A DNA stretch of 64,000 bases, taken from the NCBI GenBank assembly GCA_030849465.1, contig JARVLF010000003.1:62001-126000 (forward strand). Reading direction: 5' to 3'. A program made the position numbers and the translations under genes. This DNA comes from Moesziomyces globuligerus (taxonomy: Eukaryota > Basidiomycota > Ustilaginomycetes > Ustilaginales > Ustilaginaceae). Positions 29,551 to 40,600 of this stretch are shown here, piece by piece. A model generated the notes under the pieces. It did no database searches. It saw only the letters and a program-made list of their open reading frames with translations, and was not told where the DNA came from. The first letter of the stretch is position 1, and every line of letters begins with the position of its first letter.

Positions 29551-30930
29551 ATGGCCTCGACGCATACTCCCAGGATAATGGCCCAGGACGCATCAATAGG
29601 TCTGCGTCAACGCACCACACTGCGATCGGATGGGCCGAGCGGGCGGTTCGGTGGCGCGAGCAGCGACGAGACTTCCCACGCCACCGGCTCGAGTCGTCGC
29701 AGAAGCGTTCGGCTCAACCGTGTGCTGGGTCGGATCGTTCCGATCATCCTGCTCGTCTACATCGCCAATGCCTACGACCTGGTCGTGCTTCGCTACGCCT
29801 ACCAGCACGTCTACCTGCAGCAGGGTAGAATCCGACCACTAGCTCTGTGGCTCGTGCCCACCCACGGGCTCTTCCTCTGGTCTCTGCGCGCCTACCTCCG
29901 CGTCTTCTTCGCCCATAGCCTGTCGCAGTCTCATCGCAAATACGGCGAGAAGCAAAGTTTCTCCTCCTGGGTACGTCAACGGATCGGAGCCAAGCTCGCA
30001 GAGCCTACTTCGACACAGACGGTCATTCGCCTAGCGTCGATCTCTGCAGCCGAGGGCGATGTGGCGGTAGAGCTGTGCGATGCGAACGGCGAGCCCACCC
30101 GCTGCTGGCGCGACGCCTGCGGTGGACGTATCAAAGCCTTTCGGACTCGTCACTGCGGAGACTGCGGAACGTGCCGCGTCGGATTCGACCACCACTGTGC
30201 GTGGTTCGACAACGACGTCACGGCGCCCTCGACGCTGCGGCCGTTTGTGGGATTTCTGCTCTCCATCCCACCGCTCTATTCGCTCGGCTTCGCACCGCTC
30301 TTCGTCCCTGCTTGGCGTACGCTGCGTGACCTCGCTGCAGCTGCCTCGAAAGATGCACACATTGGCGAGGTGTGGTGGAGTAGGTGGTATAGTTGGCTCG
30401 GCGGACCGGCGTTGAGATGGATCGTCGCACTTTCGTTAGCTTCAAAGCGTCGTTCATCTTGTGGGCCGGCTGAGACGGTACGGGCGCCCGTGATCATCGC
30501 GCTCGGTGGCGTGTTCGTCCTGGTCGCCTCGGCTCTTGCCGCATCGTCGATCGTGCATCTTCGTCGCGGACTTCTAACGGTCGACGTGGAGCGCGCAAAG
30601 GCCTTTGCCCGCTTGCAACACCAGAAGCGAAAGCTCGAAGCAAGCTCGGCGGCAACGACGCCAGCGATGCAGACGCTTCAGCAAGATATGGATAGATTGG
30701 CATCATCACAGCATTTCCGTGTCTCTTGGACCGATCCAGAGACGGGCGCAGCTCGGCGCGAGGTCGTCGTGCTGTCGCCCGAGGACGGCCTCATGACTCA
30801 TGGCTTGGCGACAGACAATCTGCGTGCCTTCCTCGCCCCAAATCCACGCGGCCCGGTCGGCTGGGCTCTGTCTGAAGCAGCCCTCCGCACGCTGCTCACA
30901 AAGGCCAGCGTACCGCTACACCGTCAATGA
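29551..30930 (+). CDS. DHHC-type protein S-acyltransferase with an altered last zinc ligand
   Basis: 459 aa from ATG 29551 (MASTHTPRIMAQDAS); an in-frame upstream extension exists but precedes the likely start. The family attaches palmitate to cysteines of membrane proteins. Two N-terminal membrane segments lie at about residues 55-75 and 95-112 (VPIILLVYIANAYDLVV; LWLVPTHGLFLW), then the cytosolic Cys-rich domain (about 185-225), then hydrophobic segments near 232-255 and 310-340. The catalytic motif is DHHC in GFDHHCAWFDND (about residues 212-215), preceded by RTRHCGDCGTC. The family's next Cys, normally DHHCPWxxNC, is Asp here (DHHCAWFDND), removing one expected zinc ligand. The C-terminal tail lacks a clear TTxE motif. 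It may be one of the divergent fungal Pfa-type enzymes; which one cannot be told by eye. Convergent with RNA14, 75 bp between stops. Confidence 0.88.
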   Translation: MASTHTPRIMAQDASIGLRQRTTLRSDGPSGRFGGASSDETSHATGSSRRRSVRLNRVLGRIVPIILLVYIANAYDLVVLRYAYQHVYLQQGRIRPLALWLVPTHGLFLWSLRAYLRVFFAHSLSQSHRKYGEKQSFSSWVRQRIGAKLAEPTSTQTVIRLASISAAEGDVAVELCDANGEPTRCWRDACGGRIKAFRTRHCGDCGTCRVGFDHHCAWFDNDVTAPSTLRPFVGFLLSIPPLYSLGFAPLFVPAWRTLRDLAAAASKDAHIGEVWWSRWYSWLGGPALRWIVALSLASKRRSSCGPAETVRAPVIIALGGVFVLVASALAASSIVHLRRGLLTVDVERAKAFARLQHQKRKLEASSAATTPAMQTLQQDMDRLASSQHFRVSWTDPETGAARREVVVLSPEDGLMTHGLATDNLRAFLAPNPRGPVGWALSEAALRTLLTKASVPLHRQ

Positions 30931-31005
30931 CACCCTGCGTAAGCCAGAAAATTGAAAGAATCGCATTGCGTGTGGTGGAAGTGAAAAGAGGTGGCTGCGG
31001 GAGCA

Positions 31006-33816
31006 TCAACGCATGAAACGCCCGCGCGTGGCGCCGGGTCTGCGACCGGACGGACCCATGGGCACGCCCGAAGGCGCGGGGAGGTTGGCGCTGCGTAAGC
31101 TCTCGATGATGTCGTCGGGCTTGAACACGGGACCGTCGAAGAAGCGCGCGCTGGGGAGCATCTCCATGAACACGAGCACGCCTTCGGGGAACTCGGCATA
31201 CGCGTCTCTTATCGGGCCCGCAGGCATGGCTGGCTTGAAGCCGCCCTGGGGTGCGGGCGAAGCCGAATCGCGCTTGAACTTCTTTGCCGGAGGTCCTCCC
31301 GGACCAGGTCTAGCCCAGCTGCCAGAGTTATCGTCGGGATTGCTCTCTGCCGCAAGACGCTTCATCTCCTGCATCGTCCTGCGTCTCGGACCATCCTCCT
31401 CCGCCCCGTCCCTAGCAGCCTCGACCGCGCGGTCGGCAGCGCTGGCACCAGCGAACGCAGCACGCATGCCCAGATCACGCGGACCGACCAGGTCAAGATC
31501 CATGTACGAGTTGCGCGCCACAAAGCGACGGACCGCTGGCTCGTCCGGATACGTCTCGGCAAGCCGCGCCTCGAGCTTGTGGATCGCAACGCTGTCGCCA
31601 AAGTTGTACTCGTACTGCGCCCAGCGATCCCAGATCGGGCGCGCGCGCTCGGGCGTAAAGGTGCCAATGACCCGCTCGAAGAGCGCGCGCGCATTGCTGT
31701 CGTCGTTCATGGCAATCAAAAAGTCCAGATAGCGCACCACCAACGCCTCGTCGTGGCCAAACGTCTTGAGCGCCAGCTCAAACACCTTGGTCGCCACGAC
31801 AGCGTCTTTGGAACAGTGGTACTCCATCAGCGCACTCGCTTCGAAGATCTGCCAGGTGCAGTGCGGGCTCTTGCGCGCACGGCTGAAGACGCCGCGCGCA
31901 GGGCGGATGCCCTCGGTGCGTCGCAGGAAGTGCATGTACTTGATCCACACCAGCGCACTCGCCTCCTTGAGCGCCTCGATCTCGGGCTTGGCCACCTCCT
32001 CCACCGCCTGCTTGCGCGCCTGAAGCTGCTCGGCGTTCCTGCGCTCGCGCTCGCGCTCCTCGCCATCCACATCCCCCTCGCCGTCCGCTTCGTTCGCGCG
32101 CGCCTGAGCCTTGGCTGCCTCCGCGTCGGCTTCCACCTGCTTGAGGTCCTGTTGCAGCCGCGCGTGGCGCGCGTCGATCTTGGCGTGGACGCTGTTGATC
32201 AGCTCGTCGAACACGGCTGCGCAGTCGGCCGTCGACTTGCGCGATTCCGCAAGCTCGACGTAGGCAAAGTGGAGCAGGAAGCTGCCCGTGCAGGCTTCCA
32301 TGCCGTTCTTGAGCCACGTCGCCGCCTCGTCCTGACGCGACGAAGCCGCGAGGTAGCGAGACGCCTGGTACCACACCTCGGGGAAGAAGCGCAGGTACAT
32401 GCTCGCCTTTCGATAGGCCGTGAGCACGCGAGCCTGCACTGCCGCGAGGTCGTCCAGAACGAGCGGATTGGACTCTTCCCACTGCAGGTACGTGGTCCAT
32501 GCCTCGACCTGCTGCCTCTCGCGCTGCCACTGCTCGGCATCCTCGCTAGCGTCGCCCGGAAGTGCCGACGTAGTCCAAGCGGGCACGCGCGGCAACAGCG
32601 GCTTGGCGAGATGATCGGTGTAGCCCTTGAGATCCCTGAGCACCCGGCGTGCGGTCATGTAGGCAGGCGAGCGCTCGGCAAGGAACTTCTTGGCGGTGAG
32701 CTTGTTGAGACCGTTCTCGTAGGCGTCGTAGTCCTTCCAGATTGCCTCGATGTTGGTGAGCGGGACGCTGACCGCGCGCTGGTAGAGGCGACGCAGATCG
32801 TCCATCTTCTGGCCCTCCTTCCAGCCGCCGCGAGCCTCGCGCTCCTTGACGAGCGCAATGTAGTCAGTCCAGATCTGGCCGGCATCCTTGTCGCTGCCGA
32901 TGAAGCGCAGAGCGAACTCGTATGCACCTTCGAGCACGCGTCGCGCCTGCTCCCTCGGACCGTCGTCTTCGAGGCCCGTCGAGGGCGGGAGCGGGTTGAC
33001 ACGCCGGGTATAGGAGAGGTAGAACTTCCACAGATCCACCGAAGGCGTCGTGCGCAGACAGCGCGTAAAGATGGCTTCCACCTGTGCAAAGTTGCTATGC
33101 GCGAGCTCGAGCTCGAGGTAGGCAAGCCATTGGCGGCCCTGGTGTGGGTATACTTCGAAGAAGCGGTCGTAGAGGGCGCGTGTGGCCTCCATGTCTTCAC
33201 GCGAAACGGCTTCTTCGATGAGCGCAAGCCAGGCCTCGCCGTCGCGCGGCTCCAGTCGGATACGCTCTTCGAATAGTTGTCGTCGCTGCTCGACAGACAT
33301 GTACTTGGTTGGTTGCAATGGCTGGCCCGGAGCGGCCGGCACAGTGGCGTGTGGTTCCGGCTGAGCCTCGCTGGTGGTAGCAGCTTGTTGCTGGGGAGCT
33401 GCTTCTTGAGGCTGCGATTCGACTGTGGCTTGAGGCCCTTCTTCAGCCTTGATAGTAGGAGTGTCTTCTTGTCCTGCCTGCTCTGTTGCTTCCATCTTGA
33501 TGTCGTCGGCCGTGTCCTCATTGGCGGCTTCTCCAATATCGACGCTAGCGTCGGCGTCAGCATCAGCTTCGGCGTCGGCATCAGCTTTGACGTCAGCTTC
33601 AGCGTCAGCTTCAGAGTCAGCTTCAGCGTCAGCTTCAACGTCAGCTTCAGCGTCAGCTTCGGCGTTAGCTTCAGCGTCTGCGTCGGCGTCGCCATCACCT
33701 TCAGCTTTCACTGGCTGCTGGGCATCTTGGGGCTCTGTCGATGCCGAAGCCTCGGGCTGAACGTTGTCCTCCTGCTTGATCGGCGCATCTTGCGCGGTCG
33801 AAGCTTCTGACGACAT
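31006..33816 (-). CDS. RNA14: mRNA 3'-end-processing protein RNA14 / CstF-77
   Basis: 936 aa, single exon, ATG 33816 ([10 protein letters not shown]). Rna14/CstF-77 is the HAT-repeat scaffold of cleavage factor IA, dimerising and holding Rna15 and Pcf11 on pre-mRNA for cleavage and polyadenylation. The HAT (Suf) repeats start near residue 175 ([31 protein letters not shown]) and run to about 760, including [27 protein letters not shown] and [14 protein letters not shown]. The C-terminal 150 residues include the basic [13 protein letters not shown] and a Pro/Gly region ending [11 protein letters not shown]; the upstream [14 protein letters not shown] region probably belongs to the Rna15/Pcf11-binding monkeytail. 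Residues about 45-90 are an almost pure Ala-[Asp/Glu] repeat from a minisatellite. A charged [20 protein letters not shown] insert near residue 570 breaks a HAT repeat. Confidence 0.94.
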   Translation of the reverse strand: MSSEASTAQDAPIKQEDNVQPEASASTEPQDAQQPVKAEGDGDADADAEANAEADAEADVEADAEADSEADAEADVKADADAEADADADASVDIGEAANEDTADDIKMEATEQAGQEDTPTIKAEEGPQATVESQPQEAAPQQQAATTSEAQPEPHATVPAAPGQPLQPTKYMSVEQRRQLFEERIRLEPRDGEAWLALIEEAVSREDMEATRALYDRFFEVYPHQGRQWLAYLELELAHSNFAQVEAIFTRCLRTTPSVDLWKFYLSYTRRVNPLPPSTGLEDDGPREQARRVLEGAYEFALRFIGSDKDAGQIWTDYIALVKEREARGGWKEGQKMDDLRRLYQRAVSVPLTNIEAIWKDYDAYENGLNKLTAKKFLAERSPAYMTARRVLRDLKGYTDHLAKPLLPRVPAWTTSALPGDASEDAEQWQRERQQVEAWTTYLQWEESNPLVLDDLAAVQARVLTAYRKASMYLRFFPEVWYQASRYLAASSRQDEAATWLKNGMEACTGSFLLHFAYVELAESRKSTADCAAVFDELINSVHAKIDARHARLQQDLKQVEADAEAAKAQARANEADGEGDVDGEERERERRNAEQLQARKQAVEEVAKPEIEALKEASALVWIKYMHFLRRTEGIRPARGVFSRARKSPHCTWQIFEASALMEYHCSKDAVVATKVFELALKTFGHDEALVVRYLDFLIAMNDDSNARALFERVIGTFTPERARPIWDRWAQYEYNFGDSVAIHKLEARLAETYPDEPAVRRFVARNSYMDLDLVGPRDLGMRAAFAGASAADRAVEAARDGAEEDGPRRRTMQEMKRLAAESNPDDNSGSWARPGPGGPPAKKFKRDSASPAPQGGFKPAMPAGPIRDAYAEFPEGVLVFMEMLPSARFFDGPVFKPDDIIESLRSANLPAPSGVPMGPSGRRPGATRGRFMR
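33540..33705. repeat. Coding minisatellite in RNA14 (Ala-Asp/Glu repeat)
   Basis: On the plus strand, variants of a GCTTCAGCGTCA 12-mer and an 18-mer alternate about a dozen times. On the coding strand they give [20 protein letters not shown] protein repeats. The period is a multiple of three, so changes in copy number preserve the frame. Confidence 0.85.
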
Positions 33817-34324
33817 GATGAACGTTCAGCGCTTCTTCGCGAGCTAGTAATCACCTCTCTCCCACCACGTCTGCGCGGTAAAGCTGCTGCGGAAACCAGA
33901 GCAGCGCTGCTCTTTCTCTCTCCAAGCTCGGATGAGTTTGATAGCCGGTCAACCCACAAAGGTTGATCGAGGTTGGAGACAGATGTGCGCGATTGGGGAA
34001 AGAGCTCTGTACGCAGTGATTTGATCTGACCAGACGTGATTCGTACGTCCGGTGAGCGCGCGGTATGTAGATGGGAAGAAAGAAGCGCGGAGCGAAGCTG
34101 GCGAGTTTGGCTTTCAGGTTCTGACGAGCTAAACCGTGCGGCCTGCTGCTGTCATTTCTTCCATCCGCGATCCGACTTTGTTTTGTGAGCAAAATCGGCT
34201 CTGCCATCGGGGCGATGCAGATTTTGAGTCGTGTGGAGCAATTGCAGCCGCTCAAGAACGGTTCGTGTCTTTCAATCCTCTCTCCCACGACGATCTTGCA
34301 CATCGACGCGCCGATACAATCAAC
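33817..34324. promoter_or_regulatory. Bidirectional promoter region, RNA14 / ZNF830-like gene
   Basis: 0.5 kb between divergent start codons. It must contain both promoters and leaders; no distinct motif or RNA gene is recognised. Confidence 0.55.
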
Positions 34325-35259
34325 ATGGCTGATGCACGAAGCCTTCTGCGAGCCGCTGCCAGCGAGCGATCGAAGGCCAGCGGTGCAGGGATCTCGGACC
34401 GATTCGCTTCCTACTCGGCCAGCGGCGGGCTACGGTGCTCTGCATGCAACTACGCTGCGATCAAGCACGAAAGCCTCTGGGGCGCGCACGTCCTGAGCAA
34501 GAGCCACCGCAGCAACGCAGCGCGTATCCGGGACGAGGAGCTGCGGCAGGCCGAGGTACAGCGCACCAAGGATGGCAAGCGCAAGGCGGACGATGCAGAC
34601 GTGAGCGCCGGCAACAGCGACGCCTCCGCCTCCCGCGGGCAGAGTCCCTCGCAAGCCGACAACCCCGCAGCTGGAGCCAAGAGGCCACGCACGCTTGCAG
34701 AGTCAGCGGAAACGGCCACGAACTCACAGGCGGAACCGATCGATCCGGAGTGGGAGTTGTTCAAGTCGCAAATGGAATCATCGGAAGCGGAGAAGGAGTC
34801 GCCGGCAGAGCGGTACGACGCAGGCGCGACAATCGAAGCCGAAGCCCAGCTGATATCGGACCAAGACGCGAACGGAGCTGCGCCTGCTGCGTTGACAGAG
34901 GAGGAGGCGGGCGAGGAGCAAAGTGCGGAGGAGAAGGAAGCGCAGGAGCGCGCACAAAGAGAGCAGGAGGAGCGGGAAGAGATCCTGTCGCGCCTCGAAG
35001 AGGAGCAGCGCCAACAGGACGAAGCAGACCAAAGGTGAGTCGCTCAGCCGCAATCATCCAGTCAAGCCACCGCGCATGCGCCGTCGTCCGAAGGCATCAG
35101 TACTGACACCAACTTCACCATTGACCCTCTCCAACTTCCTGCCGACGAAACCCGGCCTCGAACACCGTCAGAGTCAGTGCACTCAAGCAACGTCTGCAAC
35201 GCATCAAGCAGGCTCGGCAGGACAAGCAGAAAGCCGAGAGCAACAAAGCCAAGACGTAG
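34325..35259 (+). CDS. ZNF830/CCDC16-like C2H2 zinc-finger protein
   Basis: Two exons, 34325-35034 and 35172-35259 (GTGAGT donor, TCAG acceptor, split Arg codon), giving 265 aa ending AESNKAKT. A single zinc finger at about residues 38-62 reads LRCSACNYAAIKHESLWGAH with a second His in SKSH, the U1-like C2H2 form of ZNF830 (Ser-x-Leu-Trp-x-x-His-x(5)-His). The C-terminal half is highly charged with a long Glu/Gln/Arg coiled coil (EEREEILSRLEEEQRQQ) and a conserved VSALKQRLQRIKQARQDK end. Animal and plant relatives are nuclear and associated with spliceosomes and genome stability; the same role here is inference. The acidic middle has WELFKSQM, a motif also found in relatives. Intron length (137 nt) is above the window's typical 75-110. 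Confidence 0.85.
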
Positions 35260-35611
35260 AAGTGGTGGCTGTCAAAGAAAAATATGTGTCATCTTCGCTG
35301 TGCTAACACGTCTGAAAATTGCCTGCTGCGTACCGTATTTGTGGAGGCTCAACCAGCGAAATCGCGAGAAATGCGTAGAAGCCTGGCGTCTTTTGGGCGC
35401 AGCAGAAGCGGCTGAGCCAAGGGTCGAAGTGTCCAACATCCGTGCGGCAGCAAGGCTGAGCGCGCAAAGCGAGAAGAAGTGTTGGCCTCGGCGGCGTGAA
35501 TCTGTAGAAATCTCCTCGTCAGGGCGGCGCCGCTCTCTCTCTCTCCTCTCTCCGCACCACAATCAACACCCTCTTTCCCCGACTCAACTCAGCGACTACT
35601 ACACTACCATC
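35260..35611. promoter_or_regulatory. Promoter and leader of STI1
   Basis: 0.35 kb between the ZNF830-like stop and the STI1 ATG. A pyrimidine-rich run (CTCTCTCTCTCCTCTCTCC) at about 35532-35552 sits 60 bp before the start, typical of highly expressed fungal genes. No heat-shock-element array was clearly seen. Confidence 0.5.
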
Positions 35612-37405
35612 ATGTCGGTCGCCGAACTCAAAGCAAAGGGAAATGCCGCCTTTGCGGCCAAGGACTACGAAGGCGCTATCCAGAACTACAACGACGCCAT
35701 CGCTGCCGCCACCTCGCCTGAAGACGCGGTCCACGTTCTGTACTCGAACCGATCCGCCTGCTACGCCGGCCTGCGCGACTGGACCAAGGCGCTCGACGAC
35801 GCCGAGGCGTGCATCAAGGCCAACCCCTCCTTCGCCAAGGGCTACGGCCGCAAGGGCGCCGCCCTCCACGGCGCTCGCAAGCTCGAGGACGCCGTCGACG
35901 CCTACAACGCCGGTCTGCAGATCGCGCCCGAGGATGCGGGCCTGAAGAAGGGTATGGCGGACGTGCAGCGTGCGGTGCAGAACGAGGCGGCCAACGGACC
36001 CGACCCGACCGCCTCGATCGGCCAGATGTTCACCGACCCGCAGATGTTCACCAAGCTCGCCGCCAACCCCAAGACGGCGTCGCTGCTCTCCGACCCGGCG
36101 TTCATGGCCAAGCTCAAGTCGATCCAGGCCAACCCGCAGGAGGCAGGCATGGCGTTCCAGGACCCGCGCATGATCCAGGTCATGGGTGTGCTCATGGGCA
36201 TCGACCTCCAGGCCTTCGAACGTCCCGAGGGCTCGCAGGACCTTCCCGCCGACCTCGAATCTCGCCGCGAAGACATCGAGAAGCAGACACCCGCTGCCTC
36301 TTCCTCCGCACCGGACGTCGAGATGAAGGACGCCAAGCCCTCGTCGAGCTCGGCGGCGCAGAAGGCTCCCGAGCCTGAGGTCGAGGAGGAGGACGACGAG
36401 GAGAAGAAGGCCAAGGCGGCTGCGGATGCCGAGAAGAAGCTCGGCAACGAGCGCTACATGAAGCGCGACTTTGACGCCGCCATCCCGCACTACCAGAAGG
36501 CGTGGGAGCTGCACAAGGACATCACCTACCTCAACAACCTCGGCGCGTGCTACTTTGAGCAGGGCAAGTACGACGAGTGCATCAAGGCGTGCGAGCAGGC
36601 GATCGAGGAAGGACGGGCGATGCGTGCGGACTTTAAGCTGGTCGCCAAGGCGTACGGACGCATTGGTTCTGCGTATGCCAAGCAAGATCAGCTCGAGCCT
36701 GCGATCAGCAACTTCGAAAAGTCGCTGACGGAGCATCGTACGCCGGACATCTTGGCCAAGCTGCGCGAGGCTGAGAAGCTGCTCAAGGAGCGTACGCGTC
36801 AGGCGTACATTGATCCTGTCAAGGCCGAAGCCGAGCGCGCGCGCGGCAACGAGCTGTACAAGGCGGCCGACTTTCCCGGTGCGGTGGCGGCGTTTTCCGA
36901 GGCGATCAAGCGCGATCCCTCGGATCCGCGCGGCTACACCAACCGCGCATCCGCCTACACCAAGCTCGCCGCTCTGCCCGAAGCGCTCAAGGATGCAGAG
37001 GAGGCGATCAAAGTCGACCCCAAGTTCGTCAAGGGCTACGTTCGAAAGGCCAACGTGCTCTTTAGCATGAAGGAGTTCACAAAGGCCATGGAGGCTTGTC
37101 AGAAGGCAGAGGATGCCGATGCAAAGCAGGAGGGTGGCGCAAAGAACCAGAGGGAGATTCAGGCCCTCCTCTCAAAGTGCATGAACGAACTCTACTCGCA
37201 AAGATCCGGAGAGAGCGAGGAGGAAACCCTCCAGCGCGCAATGCGCGACCCCGAGGTCGCACAGATCATGCAGGACCCCGTCATGCAGTCCATCCTCCAA
37301 CAGGCTCAGTCCAACCCCGCAGCCCTCCAGGAACACATGAAGAGCCCCATCATCCGCGAAAAGGTCAACAAGCTCATCGCCGCAGGCATCATCCGCACCC
37401 GCTGA
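35612..37405 (+). CDS. STI1: STI1/HOP Hsp70-Hsp90 organising co-chaperone
   Basis: 597 aa, no intron; ATG 35612 (MSVAELKAKGNAAFAAKDYEG) matches the family's N-terminus. It bridges Hsp70 and Hsp90 and hands client proteins between them. Order: TPR1 (about 2-115, carboxylate-clamp residues in KGNAAF, YSNRSACY, KGYGRKGAA), DP1 (about 125-200, with QMFTDPQMFTKLA and IQANPQEAGMAFQDPRM), an acidic linker, TPR2A (about 265-385, KKLGNERYMKRDFDAAI), TPR2B (about 400-520, RGNELYKAADFPGAV; YTNRASAYTKL; KGYVRKANVLF) and DP2 (about 535-597, ALLSKCMNEL, MRDPEVAQIMQDPVMQ). The full family architecture is present with no missing clamp lysine or asparagine visible. Convergent with UGT51, less than 0.2 kb between stops. 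Confidence 0.97.
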   Translation: MSVAELKAKGNAAFAAKDYEGAIQNYNDAIAAATSPEDAVHVLYSNRSACYAGLRDWTKALDDAEACIKANPSFAKGYGRKGAALHGARKLEDAVDAYNAGLQIAPEDAGLKKGMADVQRAVQNEAANGPDPTASIGQMFTDPQMFTKLAANPKTASLLSDPAFMAKLKSIQANPQEAGMAFQDPRMIQVMGVLMGIDLQAFERPEGSQDLPADLESRREDIEKQTPAASSSAPDVEMKDAKPSSSSAAQKAPEPEVEEEDDEEKKAKAAADAEKKLGNERYMKRDFDAAIPHYQKAWELHKDITYLNNLGACYFEQGKYDECIKACEQAIEEGRAMRADFKLVAKAYGRIGSAYAKQDQLEPAISNFEKSLTEHRTPDILAKLREAEKLLKERTRQAYIDPVKAEAERARGNELYKAADFPGAVAAFSEAIKRDPSDPRGYTNRASAYTKLAALPEALKDAEEAIKVDPKFVKGYVRKANVLFSMKEFTKAMEACQKAEDADAKQEGGAKNQREIQALLSKCMNELYSQRSGESEEETLQRAMRDPEVAQIMQDPVMQSILQQAQSNPAALQEHMKSPIIREKVNKLIAAGIIRTR

Positions 37406-37602
37406 AACCCCGCACCCTTTCCTTCAACCTCAATCTATCTCGCTCCTCGACCAAATGTAAATCCCTTGCCACACGTGTAACCTGCTTCATGTCGACTTCA
37501 CCTCGCTTGATCGGTGTATGCGGAGTGTGACCAGCGAATTCGATTGAGCATTGTGCCGACTGTCAATGTGCGTGAGGGGCGTGAGAATCTAGGATGCCTG
37601 AC

Positions 37603-40600
37603 TCAACCGGGCAGGCCATCGACGCATGCGGGACCAGCACGGCCGAGCTGGATCGAGCTCTCGACATCGCGTGGCGAGGGGCTCAGCGGCCCACCGCCAA
37701 TGTCCGACCAGCCGTCCGACGAGTGACCATCATCGGGGTCTTGCGACGCACAGCGTGATAGGCCAGGCCGGGCGCCAGGCTGCGGCGCATGCAGCGTAGC
37801 TTCAGCGGCTTGTGGAGCCGCACCGCCCTCGATGCGCGTATCGCGCTTGACGCGGCTGCGAGCGTAGTCCAGGTCGCGGTAGATGGCCTTGACCGCATTG
37901 CCGATGCCATCTTCGTTGCGGATCTGCTCGCCGAGCTTGCGCGCCCGCTCGATCTGCTTGGTGTTGGTGGTGGCCGTGATGAGCGCTGCCGCCAGGTTGT
38001 CCACCGTGAGCTGGCGGACGCAGCTGCCCACGCCCAGACTCTCGATCTGCTGGCCCCAGAAGAACTGGTCGCCAAAGTACGGCTTGACCACCGTCGGTAG
38101 GCCCGCACGCAGGCTCGCACCGAGCGTGCCGGCGCCTCCGTGATGACACGCCGCGTCGATCTGCGGGAAGAGCCAGTCGTGCGGCACCGAGGTCACCTGG
38201 AAGACGTCTTCGGTGAGCGCCGGGTCCAGCGCCGCCGACCGCTTGCTAGCATCTCCAGACAACCGATCCGACCAGCCCTTGGATAGAATGGCGCATACGC
38301 CGCTTTTGCGCACCGCCTGCAAAACGCACCTCGTCATGGCCTCGGCGTCCGGGACGACGATGGAGCCCCATCCGATGTACACCAGCTTGCGCTTGAGCTC
38401 CCGCGCGCGCCGGATGAAGGCCACAAGCTCCTCGGGCGGCTCCCACTTCTTGCTCGATGAATTGTCTGGATTGTCCAGGAACCAGAAGCCCGTGACGTGG
38501 ATCCACTCGTACCAGTCCAGAGGCCGCGGCACCAGGCTGGGACTGAAGTTGTAGATGAACGGCACCTTGTGCTGCTCGAGCTTGTCGAAATTCGTTGGTT
38601 TGAGGCCCAACATCGCCTTGCGCCAGCGATTGATCTGGAACGAAGATGCACGCCAGAACATCTGATCGAAGATGACATACGACATGTAGTTGTAGTTGCC
38701 GCCTGCCTTCTTGTTGGGCACAGCAAATGCATGCGGATATGCTCGTGTTCGTGTCCACGGCATGGTGAATGCGCGGAAGTACGGCACCTGCAGTGCCTCG
38801 GCGACGTGGATGCCGGCGATGGCGCTAGGACACTCGATGATGACATCCGAGCCCTGGCACGCCCTCCAAGCCGATGCCAACAGGTCGTCGAGCCAATCAC
38901 GGAACTTCGTTACGCCTTCGCGCAGGAACGAGACCGTGAAGGTGCCGTTCTCTACACAGATGCGCATGAGCTCGGCAGGATCGCCGCCGATCTCGCTAAA
39001 GCCGATGCCATGGCCTATGATCCAGTCTCCGAACTCGGCGTGCGTGGCGATCCGCACATGATGGCCATCGGCCTGCAAGCCTTTGGCAAGCGCGATGTAA
39101 GGCTGGACATCGCCTCTCGAGCCGATGGTTAGCATAGTGAAGGTCAGCGGGGTAGTCGGAGCAAAGGACAGCAAACTCGCGCGTCCACCTAATTGAGACA
39201 GGCTCCCGGATGCGTCGAGCTCGGAGCTTTGCTGCGATAGCATGGATGAATCGGCGGAGGAAGCGATCGAGCCGGCCGAAGGGCCGTCCGTAATTTTCTC
39301 GCTGAGATCTCGAAGGACCAGCGCGTGGGATCGTTCGCGATTGGCAGTGTCACGGGATCCTCTGCTGCCATGCCCGTCCTTGATGAGCTCAAGCTGATAC
39401 TCGATCAGCGAGAGGAGCTCATCAAGCCGATAGGCTGACGAGATCTCGATGAATAGTTCCTCGTGTCCGCTGATGTTGATCACCATACCGTGGTGGCCCG
39501 GACGGAAGGCCAAGTGCCTGGCGGCAGAAATGACATCGTGTAGAGGAACCAGCATGAGCGTTCTACCCACGGTCTTGGCAGCGATGCCCGAGGACCTGAA
39601 AGCGAGATGCTGCTCGGAGACGAAGAAACGACCGGCCACAGGCAGCACGCGGTAGAGGTAGGCATGCGTGTGTCCTATCAGTTCTTCATCCTGGACGACT
39701 CCGAACGTGTCTCGGAATTCTGCGGCGACACGGCTGATGTCTTCCTGCGCACTGGCATCATCATCAGCATCCAGCATCGAGAAGCTGGACTGAGTCGAGT
39801 AGATGGAATGGGACATCATGTCATCCTCCGTGTCGGTGCTAGACCCTTCTCTGCTGGCCGCTTCCGTTTTGTCACCGGACCAAGTCTCGAGTACTTTGCG
39901 GTGTCGCCTGCCGGTCTGCGTCCTATCGGAAGCGTGGGTGCTCGATGCGTGTGAATGAGTGTCCAGCGTTCGACCCAGAACTTTGGAAGGTGCCGACTTG
40001 AGCCATCCTGGAATCGACCAGGAGCGCTCCGCCTCCCTTTGGGTTTGATCGAATGAAGTCGGCGGATCCGACAGGGAAGGAGAGGGCGGATAGGTGTGTG
40101 TTGACTCCATGGAGAGACGATTGATCGCGGCAGCACGGGGCGTTGTTGACAACACAGCATCGGTAGCGCTGTCCTGCGATTTTCGCCGTGAACCCATTGG
40201 GATGGCGACCGCAGCCATGGCGGGCGAAGCCGAAGGATCCGAGCTACCATGTGTGTCTTTGGTCGATTCGATGTCAGGCCGAGCATGTCTATCAGGAGTT
40301 CGAGCCTGAACAGAGACCTTCGGAAGTGTCGGAACGTCCTCGAGCGACTTGCGCGACATGGCAACCGCGTGTGCAGCGCCTGTGGAATCGCGGATGCTCA
40401 ATTTAGAGAGGTTCAGCGCCGCATCTCCTCCGCTTTGCAACGAAGCAATGGACCCGACGCCGGAATCGAGAAGATTGTTGAGGGCGCCAATGAAGGCGCT
40501 TGGCTTGACGAGGTGCAAGAAGTAGTACTCGTCGACCGAGAAGTCGCCGGCCTCGTCGACGACGCTGATGCAGACCATCTCGGTGCCGTCGACGGAGAGG

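Noticed and set aside
31579..33276. 565-codon plus-strand frame inside RNA14
   Set aside because: Same antisense effect; the minus strand has unmistakable HAT repeats.
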